Shown: positions 1 to 6,936, counted from the stretch's first letter. The stretch: DNA of 8,264 bases from Flavobacteriaceae bacterium UBA5079 (GCA_002414705.1 DIAL01000081.1:1-8264); one strand, 5' to 3'. Notes: generated by a model not told the origin, from the letters alone. Translations and numbers: made by a program.

Positions 1-1443
1 TTAGCAGAAATAAACGGTTTATCTATCTTTTTAAAAAGTTTATTGACCATTATTACAATCCTTATTTTGGTTCAATGTGCAACTGCTCCTGTTTTGGTTG
101 ATAATGAAACCTATTATATTCAAACCATTAAATGGCTTAATGAATACGGTCTTGTAAAAGGATTAGTGAACTTGCATCTTTTTTTAGGACAAACTTCTGG
201 TTGGCACATTCTGCAAAGTGCCTTTAACTTTAATTTTTTAACGGATTCTCTGAACGATTTAAGCGGTTTAGGGTTGCTTTTAGCCAATGTATTCGCTTTC
301 ACTAAAATAAACACTTTTTTAAAATCAGACAATCCAAACAGGTTATATTTGTTTATTGGATTATTACCTATTGCTAACCTCCTGCTCTTTCAGTTTATTA
401 GTGCGCCTTCACCAGATTTAGCCATTTATGTGCTTTCTGTAATTATTTTTTATCAATTTATCTCACTTTATAACACCTATCAAAAAGAGGATTTTCTGTC
501 TTTAATTGTTCTTTTAGCTTTTATGATTTGTATTAAACTAACAGCTTTACCATTTCTAATGTTCCCGATTTCTATATATGTGAAGTATTATAAGCAAACA
601 CAATTATTAAACATTCGTATAGTTTCGTTAATAAGTATTTCTGCCTCTTTATTATTAGTTAAAAATGTGATCATAACAGGAAACCCTTTGTATCCTTTAT
701 TAGGATTTGAAAGCCTAAAATCTGATTGGCATCTTCCAGATATTATTGCAACTTATTTTAAAGATTATGGTTTAGCGTATGGTTATCAAACAACACCTGA
801 TGTTTTTGCAAACACCTCTTTTATAGAACACATGAAATATTGGTTATTTGCCTCTGGACTGCATGGAATATTCAACAAAATGATAATAGTTCTATTAGTT
901 GTTTTTCCATTAATATTAAGAAAATGGTTTAACCAAAAAATGTACTGGATTTTTTATATAACCCTATTCATCACCATGATTATTTTATGGAATACATCAC
1001 CACAATATCGATTCTTTTTACCCTTTATTTTAATTTCAGTTTTGATAATTTTAAGTCTTTTCAATTTAAAAAAGAATACCATCAAGTTCATATTAGTTAT
1101 AACCACTACATTGGTGTTAATAACTGTTTTTATTCCATTAAATAAATACGTTTTAACAGATAATTCGCAACACCAAGAAACATCATTCTTTAAAATTGAT
1201 TATGTAATAATGCCACATAACAACAGTTCGTTTCCTGTAGAATATAAAACTAAAGCTATTGGAAACACAATTATAAACATCCCAACAAACGCAAACTTTT
1301 TTTGGGAAACAGGAAATACACCAATACCAGCAGTTAGTAACCCACAAATAGAGTATTTCAAGAACACCTTTTCAATTGAACCACAACTAAGAACAAACCA
1401 TATCAAAGATGGTTTTTACGGCCGAAGGTTACTTAAAAAGTAA
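1..1443 (+). CDS. Polytopic membrane protein, LIC_10190/GT-C-like family (5' end outside window)
   Basis: The reading frame is open from the first base of the window, so this is the C-terminal 480 residues of a longer protein. The TTG at 43 lies inside a membrane helix and is unlikely to be the start. About nine to eleven hydrophobic helices run from residue ~8 to ~390, followed by a soluble tail of roughly 90 residues ending in a basic GRRLLKK. Family-like landmarks are DNETYY plus IKWLNEYG after the first visible helix, ITGNPLYP mid-protein, and SPQYRFFLP before the last helices. These recall the LIC_10190 family of membrane proteins, which look like GT-C glycosyltransferases. In GT-C enzymes an acidic residue in the first external loop is catalytic, and the Asp/Glu of DNETYY sits in a comparable place (inference). 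The likely role is transfer or export of a cell-surface glycan, but the substrate is unknown. It converges on the next gene. Confidence 0.6.
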   Translation, partial: LAEINGLSIFLKSLLTIITILILVQCATAPVLVDNETYYIQTIKWLNEYGLVKGLVNLHLFLGQTSGWHILQSAFNFNFLTDSLNDLSGLGLLLANVFAFTKINTFLKSDNPNRLYLFIGLLPIANLLLFQFISAPSPDLAIYVLSVIIFYQFISLYNTYQKEDFLSLIVLLAFMICIKLTALPFLMFPISIYVKYYKQTQLLNIRIVSLISISASLLLVKNVIITGNPLYPLLGFESLKSDWHLPDIIATYFKDYGLAYGYQTTPDVFANTSFIEHMKYWLFASGLHGIFNKMIIVLLVVFPLILRKWFNQKMYWIFYITLFITMIILWNTSPQYRFFLPFILISVLIILSLFNLKKNTIKFILVITTTLVLITVFIPLNKYVLTDNSQHQETSFFKIDYVIMPHNNSSFPVEYKTKAIGNTIINIPTNANFFWETGNTPIPAVSNPQIEYFKNTFSIEPQLRTNHIKDGFYGRRLLKK

Positions 1444-1546
1444 TTAAAATAGATGCTAAATAGTTTAAATTCTTAATTAATATACCATTTTACGCATTCT
1501 GATTATTATTTTACTAAAAAATCAAACACCTCCATATTAAGAACAA

Positions 1547-1661
1547 AACCATTAAGACCTTGGTTAGTTTGACCCTGATTTCTGTTAATTAGGAACGAAT
1601 CAAATTCCTAGAAATGTGAGAGTCTACACATTTTTAAGTGTTGACTAATAGTCAATAGACT
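1547..1661. other. Intergenic region with four close stem-loops
   Basis: The 236-bp convergent gap (1444-1679) has no gene. Its first 100 bp is plain A/T-rich sequence in which I see nothing. The second half holds four inverted repeats in a row: AACCA/TGGTT (1547-1551 with 1561-1565), TAGGAA/TTCCTA (1590-1595 with 1605-1610), AAATGTG/CACATTT (1612-1618 with 1627-1633) and TTGACTA/TAGTCAA (1641-1647 with 1649-1655). In addition AGTCTA (1621-1626), in the loop of the third hairpin, is complementary to TAGACT (1656-1661), just after the fourth, so a pseudoknot is possible. It may be a 3' untranslated structure or terminator set for either neighbour, or a small RNA. No Rfam family was recognised. 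Confidence 0.4.
1612..1635 (+). terminator. Possible intrinsic terminator of the membrane-protein gene
   Basis: A perfect 7-bp stem (AAATGTG/CACATTT) with an 8-nt loop runs into a TTTTT tract at 1631-1635 on the + strand, the form of a weak Rho-independent terminator. It lies about 170 bp after the stop of the upstream + gene. The stem is A/T-rich with only three G-C-type pairs, so its strength is doubtful. Read on the other strand it lacks a T tract. Confidence 0.3.
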
Positions 1662-1677
1662 GAAAATTCTTTAAGGT

Positions 1678-1704
1678 TTTTATTTTAAACTATTTAAAAT
1701 AAAA
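1678..1704. repeat. Perfect 12-bp inverted repeat over the end of the QEGLA gene
   Basis: TTTTATTTTAAA (1678-1689) and its exact reverse complement (1693-1704) flank a 3-base centre, CTA. The repeat spans the TAA stop and the last seven codons of the minus-strand zinc-peptidase gene. In the transcript it would fold into an all-A/U hairpin enclosing the stop codon. No T tract follows it on either strand, so it is not a classical terminator. It could protect the mRNA 3' end, or be a chance product of A/T-rich sequence. Confidence 0.4.
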
Positions 1705-2825
1705 TCGATAGTAGTATTTTTATTTGCATTAATTTGGTAGGAATCTGTTAGATATTTAGATGTTAATGCGAGACCTAATTCTTGTAATTTATAAATAGTA
1801 TCTGCATATTCTAGTGTTACTTTTCCCGTTAATAAAACATCTAAATCACCTCCACTTTGAGCATAGTGATATACTTTTTTTAACCCAGATAAATACAAAT
1901 GATCTTTGGTAAATCCGCCACCTCTATGCACACGCAATGTTATTGTAAACGCTATATCACGTTGCACTTTGTATTGGTTGTGAAGTAAATCAAACGTATC
2001 TGCAAAACTATACCCTTTTGCAAGCGAATCAGCAGCAATGACACGATAGGCCAATTCTTTTAAGCGTTTCATAGTTAAACAACCAGACATATACTCCGAA
2101 TAAACGGCAAGCCCTTCTTGTGTTTCTACATTATTTGGAAAACCGCTAGAAAATATTTTCAATGGTTGACTTAAACCATTAAAAGTTGTCACCATGTGAA
2201 CACCAACTTCGTGATTAGCGAGTACTTGCAATTGATTTTTACTAAACTTATAATTCCGTTTAAGCAACAACGTTTGGGTGTTATTCTGAACCATAGCAGC
2301 TGCCGAAATATTAGTCGAAAATTTTAAATTATACTGAAAATCATAGCGTTTAGAAAAATCCTCAAAATAGGTTTGTGCTTCATGAACACTGTATTTTGAG
2401 ATTAAATCTTCCGAAGGCTCATCATCATCAAAGCGTAAGATAAACTTGGCATTTTCAAGATCTTTTTCTGTTGGAGTTCCAAAACTCTTTAAACTATTAA
2501 AATAGAATTTCCGCCCTTGATTTATAGTATCTATACATTCAATTTTACCAGAATACTCGTAAATAATATCCTCATATAGCTGCCTGATATCTGTATCTTC
2601 AATACGTTCCAGACGTTGCGAGAAGAATAACCTATGAAGCTTATAGCCGTTAAATTTTACTTTAGGATACTTGAAATTAGGCTGGTAATTATATTTGGAA
2701 GCAAAAAAATGTTTCTTTTCGCTTTCAATGTTCAATGGGTTTATATAATTGAGTAATTCTATTTTTTTTACCAATCGGTTTAAATTGGTATCAATATCAA
2801 ATAAATCTTGATAATCGTTCGTCAT
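1680..2825 (-). CDS. QEGLA-motif zinc peptidase, DUF1704/MATCAP-like (annotated 'flavohemoglobin expression-modulating')
   Basis: This 381-residue protein has no signal peptide or membrane helix, so it is probably cytoplasmic. HEVGVH at 205-210 is an HExxxH-type zincin site, and the family signature TQEGLA follows at 235-240. By analogy with the family, His205 and His210 bind zinc, Glu206 is the catalytic base, and Glu237 is the third ligand. A second conserved stretch, RVHRGGGF (298-305), may hold the C-terminal carboxylate of a substrate (inference). The Pfam family is shared with the eukaryotic tubulin tyrosine carboxypeptidase MATCAP, so a carboxypeptidase-like activity is the best guess. 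The usual product name records an effect on flavohemoglobin expression reported in another bacterium and says nothing about chemistry. It is the last gene of the run, 14 bp after the amidohydrolase. Family assignment is firm; substrate is unknown. Confidence 0.9.
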   Translation of the reverse strand: MTNDYQDLFDIDTNLNRLVKKIELLNYINPLNIESEKKHFFASKYNYQPNFKYPKVKFNGYKLHRLFFSQRLERIEDTDIRQLYEDIIYEYSGKIECIDTINQGRKFYFNSLKSFGTPTEKDLENAKFILRFDDDEPSEDLISKYSVHEAQTYFEDFSKRYDFQYNLKFSTNISAAAMVQNNTQTLLLKRNYKFSKNQLQVLANHEVGVHMVTTFNGLSQPLKIFSSGFPNNVETQEGLAVYSEYMSGCLTMKRLKELAYRVIAADSLAKGYSFADTFDLLHNQYKVQRDIAFTITLRVHRGGGFTKDHLYLSGLKKVYHYAQSGGDLDVLLTGKVTLEYADTIYKLQELGLALTSKYLTDSYQINANKNTTIDFILNSLK

Positions 2826-2839
2826 AATATGCCTTTAAT

Positions 2840-3670
2840 TTATTTTGAAACATGTTTTAAAAATTCAGTTGCTTGTTCCGGAATGTTAATCTCCAATTGA
2901 TTTGCAACCGCTTCCACGACTTCAGGATATATAATTTGTTTATACTCATCTGCATAAATTTTGGCAATTTCCGTGGCAAGTACCAATGTGTTTTTAAAGT
3001 TTTGAGTTATGTACTTTAGAAAATACCCATTTCCTTGAAACGTATCATTAATCTTGGCTGTTTGCGCTATTTGATATGGGAATTTAATATGAGATAATCT
3101 ATTTCTCCAAGATTCTACCTCATTTCCAAAACGCTTATTATCAATATTACTAGTACCTAAATTCCATGTTGGCACTTCCCGATCCCAGCGTTGCCAATTG
3201 TAACTATGCATATCAAAAACAATACAACAACCATGTTTTTCTTCAATTTTTTGAATTAAAGCTGAAACTACCTTATAAAAACTAGCGTGCTTTTCTAAAC
3301 TTTTAGTCTTCATAGCATCTGGAAGCGGTTGTTTCCATAGTTGTTTTCCCCAAGCAGTTTCAAAAACGGCTTCTTCTGGAGGTCTATTTAAATCGTACTC
3401 AAATCGGGAATCACATCCTGAAATTACAATGGGTTGTGACTGTATCATGGCTTTTGTAGCAGGATCCTCCTCATACCAACGGTCGTATTCCGTATGCAAA
3501 CAATTATCCCATAATTCCGATCTAAATTGGTGACCATCGTGAATAGCTGAACACACATAATGTACGTAAGAATCTATTTTTAAGGTCAAAGAATAATCAT
3601 CAGAAACGGCATGAAAAAGTTCTTCATTTTCTATTTTCTTGATGATGGCATTAATAGATAATTTTTCCAT
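2840..3670 (-). CDS. N-formylglutamate amidohydrolase-family enzyme
   Basis: A 276-residue hydrolase related to N-formylglutamate amidohydrolase (HutG-type FGase), which cleaves an N-acyl group from glutamate. Numbered from the ATG at 3670, the visible landmarks are IHDGHQFR (43-50), DSRFEYDLNR (87-96) and FDMHS (152-156). The Asp/His residues of these motifs are expected to form the metal and substrate site. The frame extends 14 codons upstream to 3712, but that start would overlap the preceding sulfurtransferase gene by 34 bp. The internal ATG gives MEKLSIN, the usual family N-terminus as I remember it, and leaves an 8-bp gap, so I chose it. No histidine-degradation gene is nearby, which argues against a HutG role. 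The neighbours suggest it hydrolyses an amide made or processed by the ATP-grasp enzyme and the zinc peptidase. No signal peptide; cytoplasmic. Confidence 0.88.
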   Translation of the reverse strand: MEKLSINAIIKKIENEELFHAVSDDYSLTLKIDSYVHYVCSAIHDGHQFRSELWDNCLHTEYDRWYEEDPATKAMIQSQPIVISGCDSRFEYDLNRPPEEAVFETAWGKQLWKQPLPDAMKTKSLEKHASFYKVVSALIQKIEEKHGCCIVFDMHSYNWQRWDREVPTWNLGTSNIDNKRFGNEVESWRNRLSHIKFPYQIAQTAKINDTFQGNGYFLKYITQNFKNTLVLATEIAKIYADEYKQIIYPEVVEAVANQLEINIPEQATEFLKHVSK

Positions 3671-3678
3671 ATCGTAAT

Positions 3679-4509
3679 TTATTCTGTTGTTAAACTTCCC
3701 CATTCTGTCCATGAACCATCATAAACCGCTAAATTTTGATAACCTGCTAATTCAGCTCCTAGCGCTAAAACACAAGCGGTTATTCCTGATCCACAGGAAA
3801 ACGCAAGCGCATCATTGGGTTTAGCAATTTTGGAAAATATAGCTTGTAATTTCGTTTCAGATTTCATAATTCCTGAATCCAATAAATTTTCAAAAGGCAT
3901 ATTAACGGAGTTAGGAATGGTACCGCGACGTAATCCAGATCGTGGCTCATCAATTAAGCTTTTAAATCGTTCTTTTGATCGTGCATCGATAACTAATCGC
4001 TGATTAGATTTTACATTCTGCTGTATATCTTCAAAAAAATACATCTGATTTTCTGGTTTCTTCGCTATAAAATCTCCTTCTGTTTTTACAACTTCATAAT
4101 ATTTTGAAACCTCAAATCTTGCTGCCTTCCAAGCAGGTAATCCACCATCTAAAACAGCAACATTATGAAAACCAAAAACTTTAAATAACCACCAAACGCG
4201 AGGCCTGGAATATATACCTTTGTCATCATAAACAACAAGTATGCTGTTTTGTTGGATACCTAATTTTTGAGCTTCTCGTTCAAATTGTTTTAATGTTGGA
4301 AACGTAGTTGGAAATGGTGCAGATACATCACTAAATTTCTGTTTCAGATCAAAAAACAAAGTATTAGGAATGATATCCTTATTGACAAATGTATCTGAAT
4401 CTGTTACTTTCGGAATGGTAGCATCCAAAACAATTAAATTAGACGCCATTAAATTTTCATGCAGCCAATTTACAGAAACTAACGGTTTATCAAGTTTTGA
4501 AAGCAACAT
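3679..4509 (-). CDS. Sulfurtransferase with two rhodanese domains, 3-mercaptopyruvate type
   Basis: A 276-residue tandem rhodanese protein, the normal length for thiosulfate/3-mercaptopyruvate sulfurtransferases. The N-terminal, non-catalytic domain covers about 8-135, with DGGLPAWK at 121-128. The C-terminal, catalytic domain covers about 155-276, with the active-site loop CGSGIT at 239-244 and Cys239 as the residue carrying the persulfide. CG(S/G)GxT loops are typical of 3-mercaptopyruvate sulfurtransferases (SseA-like), whereas thiosulfate enzymes usually carry a charged CRKGVT-like loop, so 3-mercaptopyruvate is the likelier donor. That would link it to cysteine breakdown or persulfide supply. 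It starts 27 bp after the ATP-grasp gene and ends 8 bp before the amidohydrolase start, so co-transcription is very likely. No signal peptide. Confidence 0.93.
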   Translation of the reverse strand: MLLSKLDKPLVSVNWLHENLMASNLIVLDATIPKVTDSDTFVNKDIIPNTLFFDLKQKFSDVSAPFPTTFPTLKQFEREAQKLGIQQNSILVVYDDKGIYSRPRVWWLFKVFGFHNVAVLDGGLPAWKAARFEVSKYYEVVKTEGDFIAKKPENQMYFFEDIQQNVKSNQRLVIDARSKERFKSLIDEPRSGLRRGTIPNSVNMPFENLLDSGIMKSETKLQAIFSKIAKPNDALAFSCGSGITACVLALGAELAGYQNLAVYDGSWTEWGSLTTE

Positions 4510-4536
4510 AATGAGCGAATTTTGATCTAAAATCAG

Positions 4537-5574
4537 TTAAGCATCTTCAACCGTTTTTCTTAAACGAGATCTGCGATTGAAGGCTTCTAAATTATCAAGA
4601 ACTTTACTCTCTAAAAAATCGATAACCTTCTCCTCTACGCGATACTTATTTTTATAAACTTTATTAATATAAGTAATTCCGCCAGGCGACATGACATTTA
4701 CCTCTACCAGTTTCCCTCCTATAACATCAATGCCTACAAAATACAACCCATCTTTCACCAATTTAGGTCCAATTTGCTTACAAAGTGCTTTTTCTGCTTT
4801 TGTTAGGGTGTGTTTTTGAACGGAACCACCGGCTGACACGTTAGAGCGATGGTCATCTGTTCCAGGTACACGTTTCATGGCTCCAATAGGTTCACCATTT
4901 AGCATTAAAATACGCACGTCGCCTTCATCTGCACCTTCAATATAATCCTGAAGAATCACATAATTGGATGTGCCATCACTACTATTTATATAAAAATCTA
5001 ACAATGAATTAATATTACTCATTGCCGACTTTTCAATAAGAATCACACCAGAGCCACCAAAACCATTCAACGGTTTGATAATCATTTTATCAGCTTTTGA
5101 TTCTTTAATTTGTCGGACTAAATAATTCTTGTTTTTAGAGACATGTGTATTTGGAATAATATTACTGTGCGCATCACCAAAAGCAGCGGTATACAATTTA
5201 TTATTTGCTTCACGCATACCTTCCAAAGAGTTGATAATAAACACATCATCCTTTACCGAATCTAAAAAATTAAGCATAATAGGATCTAAAGGCGGATTTG
5301 CACGGAAGAAAATAGCATCAAAACCAGCAAGTGGTAGCATTTCTTCTCGCAATACTGCTTTTTTATAAAAGGCTTTTAATGAAACTGGAACTTTTTCCAT
5401 TTTACCAATAACTGTACAAAAAGCGTTAGTAACACTATCTCGTATGGTTAAATTAGCAGGTGAACAAAGTGCGACACCATGACCACGTTTAACACATTCT
5501 TTTATTAAGGCTAGACTGGTATCGTTTTCTGGGTCTATGTTTTCCCACGGATACATTAAAAAACAAACATTCAT
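4537..5574 (-). CDS. Glutathione synthetase-like ATP-grasp ligase
   Basis: A 345-residue ligase with the full GshB pattern: an N-terminal domain with NDTSLAL (17-23) and RANPPLDP (91-98), then the ATP-grasp fold with KPLNGFGGSG (167-176), DEGDVRI (216-222), RSNVSAGG (243-250) and the metal-binding end GIDVIGGKLVEVNVMSPGG (281-299), where Asp283, Glu291 and Asn293 are expected Mg-ATP ligands. Such enzymes activate a carboxylate as an acyl phosphate and join it to an amine. E. coli GshB joins gamma-glutamylcysteine to glycine and is about 316 residues; this protein has an extra basic C-terminal tail of about 25 residues (RRSRLRK). No gamma-glutamylcysteine ligase lies in the window, so glutathione is not a safe product call. 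It lies 51 bp downstream of the symporter gene and 27 bp upstream of the sulfurtransferase gene. No promoter was recognised in front of it. Confidence 0.88.
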   Translation of the reverse strand: MNVCFLMYPWENIDPENDTSLALIKECVKRGHGVALCSPANLTIRDSVTNAFCTVIGKMEKVPVSLKAFYKKAVLREEMLPLAGFDAIFFRANPPLDPIMLNFLDSVKDDVFIINSLEGMREANNKLYTAAFGDAHSNIIPNTHVSKNKNYLVRQIKESKADKMIIKPLNGFGGSGVILIEKSAMSNINSLLDFYINSSDGTSNYVILQDYIEGADEGDVRILMLNGEPIGAMKRVPGTDDHRSNVSAGGSVQKHTLTKAEKALCKQIGPKLVKDGLYFVGIDVIGGKLVEVNVMSPGGITYINKVYKNKYRVEEKVIDFLESKVLDNLEAFNRRSRLRKTVEDA

Positions 5575-5601
5575 ACGTATTACTCTTAATTAATTAGTGA
5601 T

Positions 5602-5630
5602 TAAAAATAAGTAAGTAAATTTATTTTACT
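5602..5630 (-). terminator. Weak hairpin at the end of the symporter gene
   Basis: On the minus strand AGTAAA and TTTACT (5630-5625 and 5619-5614) form a 6-bp stem with a 5-nt loop that includes the symporter stop codon, and a run of five T follows at 5607-5603. This might partly terminate or process the transcript between symporter and ATP-grasp genes. The stem is short and almost all A-T, so it may be chance. Confidence 0.2.
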
Positions 5631-6936
5631 CGTTTTTATTGGTATAATTATCATCCCAATTTTTAACTTTTGGTTCACCAAGTTTTCCAACGGATTTAGC
5701 AACCATCATAGAAACAGCAGCATCACCAGTAATATTAACTGTGGTTCTACACATATCTAATGGTCTATCTACTGCGAAAATTAATGCCAATCCAGCTTCG
5801 GGAATTCCTGCTTGCGCCAAAACAATAACCAGCATAACCATACCTGCACCAGGAACTGCAGCACTTCCAATGGAAGCTAATGTAGCAGTAGCTATAATAC
5901 CTAACTGAACACCAAAACTTAAATCCATTCCAAAAGCTTGTGCAATAAAAACAGCTGCAACAGCTTGGTATAAGCTAGTTCCATCCATATTAATAGTTGC
6001 ACCAATTGGCAACACAAAACTGGTAACTTCCTCATCTACACCCAAGTGCTCTTCAACACGTTCCATGGTTACTGGCAAGGTAGCAGCACTACTACTGGTT
6101 GAAAACCCTAATAACTGTGCTGGAGCAATACCGTTAAAGAAAAATTTGGGTGTTCTTTTTGTTATTAAGTAAACTAGAATAGCGTAAACCGCCATCATTA
6201 GGGCTAATCCTAAAACCACACAAAACGCGTACCAACCAAGAGCTTTAAATAAATCGGCACTTGGAGCTTCTACCACCAAAGCGGCTAATAAAGCAAAAAC
6301 ACCGTAAGGAGCAGCAAGCATAATTAAATCGATTAGCTTGAGAATGACTTCATTAAAACTATCAAAAAATTGTTTTACTGGAGCCGATTTTTCTTCAGGT
6401 ATTAGTATCAAACCTATACCAAATAAAATAGCAAAGAAAATAACTTGTAGCATATTGCCATTATCACTAGCTGCTTGAAAAATATTGCTTGGCACCAAAT
6501 CTTCTAAAGCTTGCAATGGCCCTGCGTTTTTTTGCTTTTCAGCATCGGCAATTTTACCTTCTGCATCCGTTTTATAACTTTCTACAAGTTCGGTTCGAGT
6601 GTCTTCAGAAATAGATTTACCTGGTTGAATAATATTAACAACCGTTAATCCAATAGATACAGCAATAACCGTTGTTACAATGTAAATACCAATAGTACGA
6701 CCTCCCATTTTTGATAACTTGGAGATATCCTTTAAATCTGAAACACCTTTTATAAGAGATGCCAATATTAACGGAACTGCAATAAGTTTTAGCAAATTGA
6801 TAAAAATGGTACCAAAAGGTTTTACCCAATCTGTTACTATTTGGCTTCCAAATTCGAATTTGGACATAATAAAGGCGAAAACAACACCTAAAACCATTCC
6901 GAGTATAATTTGCCAATGTAATGCGAGTTTCTTCAT
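5626..6936 (-). CDS. Dicarboxylate/amino acid:cation symporter (Glt/DAACS family)
   Basis: A 436-residue inner-membrane secondary transporter of the glutamate/aspartate/C4-dicarboxylate family. Family marks in order are the helical-hairpin-1 serine motif STSSSAATLP (279-288), NMDGT (316-320) of the sodium and substrate site, hairpin-2 SAAVPG (358-363), and the eighth-helix motif DMCRTTVNITGD (394-405). Arg397 matches the arginine that in archaeal GltPh contacts the side-chain carboxylate, and Asp394, Asn401 and Asp405 match its substrate and sodium ligands. This points to an acidic substrate such as glutamate, aspartate or a C4-dicarboxylate. A polar, charged insertion of about 45 residues (~105-150) separates the third and fourth helices. 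The gene lies 35 bp after aroC and 51 bp before the ATP-grasp ligase. Start is the ATG encoding MKKLALHW. Confidence 0.93.
   Translation of the reverse strand: MKKLALHWQIILGMVLGVVFAFIMSKFEFGSQIVTDWVKPFGTIFINLLKLIAVPLILASLIKGVSDLKDISKLSKMGGRTIGIYIVTTVIAVSIGLTVVNIIQPGKSISEDTRTELVESYKTDAEGKIADAEKQKNAGPLQALEDLVPSNIFQAASDNGNMLQVIFFAILFGIGLILIPEEKSAPVKQFFDSFNEVILKLIDLIMLAAPYGVFALLAALVVEAPSADLFKALGWYAFCVVLGLALMMAVYAILVYLITKRTPKFFFNGIAPAQLLGFSTSSSAATLPVTMERVEEHLGVDEEVTSFVLPIGATINMDGTSLYQAVAAVFIAQAFGMDLSFGVQLGIIATATLASIGSAAVPGAGMVMLVIVLAQAGIPEAGLALIFAVDRPLDMCRTTVNITGDAAVSMMVAKSVGKLGEPKVKNWDDNYTNKNE

Noticed and set aside
1200..1406. Minus-strand frame of 68 codons within the membrane-protein gene
   Set aside because: Antisense to a clear coding region, no motif, and no promoter-like sequence; hydrophobicity is explained by the opposite strand.
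1444..1540. Possible small gene or promoter in the first part of the convergent gap
   Set aside because: No start codon with a useful reading frame and no recognisable promoter consensus; only A/T-rich sequence.
3671..3712. Fourteen-codon N-terminal extension of the amidohydrolase
   Set aside because: It overlaps the sulfurtransferase coding sequence and does not resemble the family N-terminus; the ATG at 3670 fits better.
3815..4003. Open frame of 62 codons on the + strand inside the sulfurtransferase gene
   Set aside because: It is antisense to a well-supported gene and shows no recognisable protein features; treated as a shadow, like the other short frames inside the symporter, aroC and ligase genes.
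4519..4533. ATTTT/AAAAT hairpin between the ligase and sulfurtransferase genes
   Set aside because: Only five A-T pairs with no T tract after it in a 27-bp gap; such pairs are expected by chance in A/T-rich DNA.
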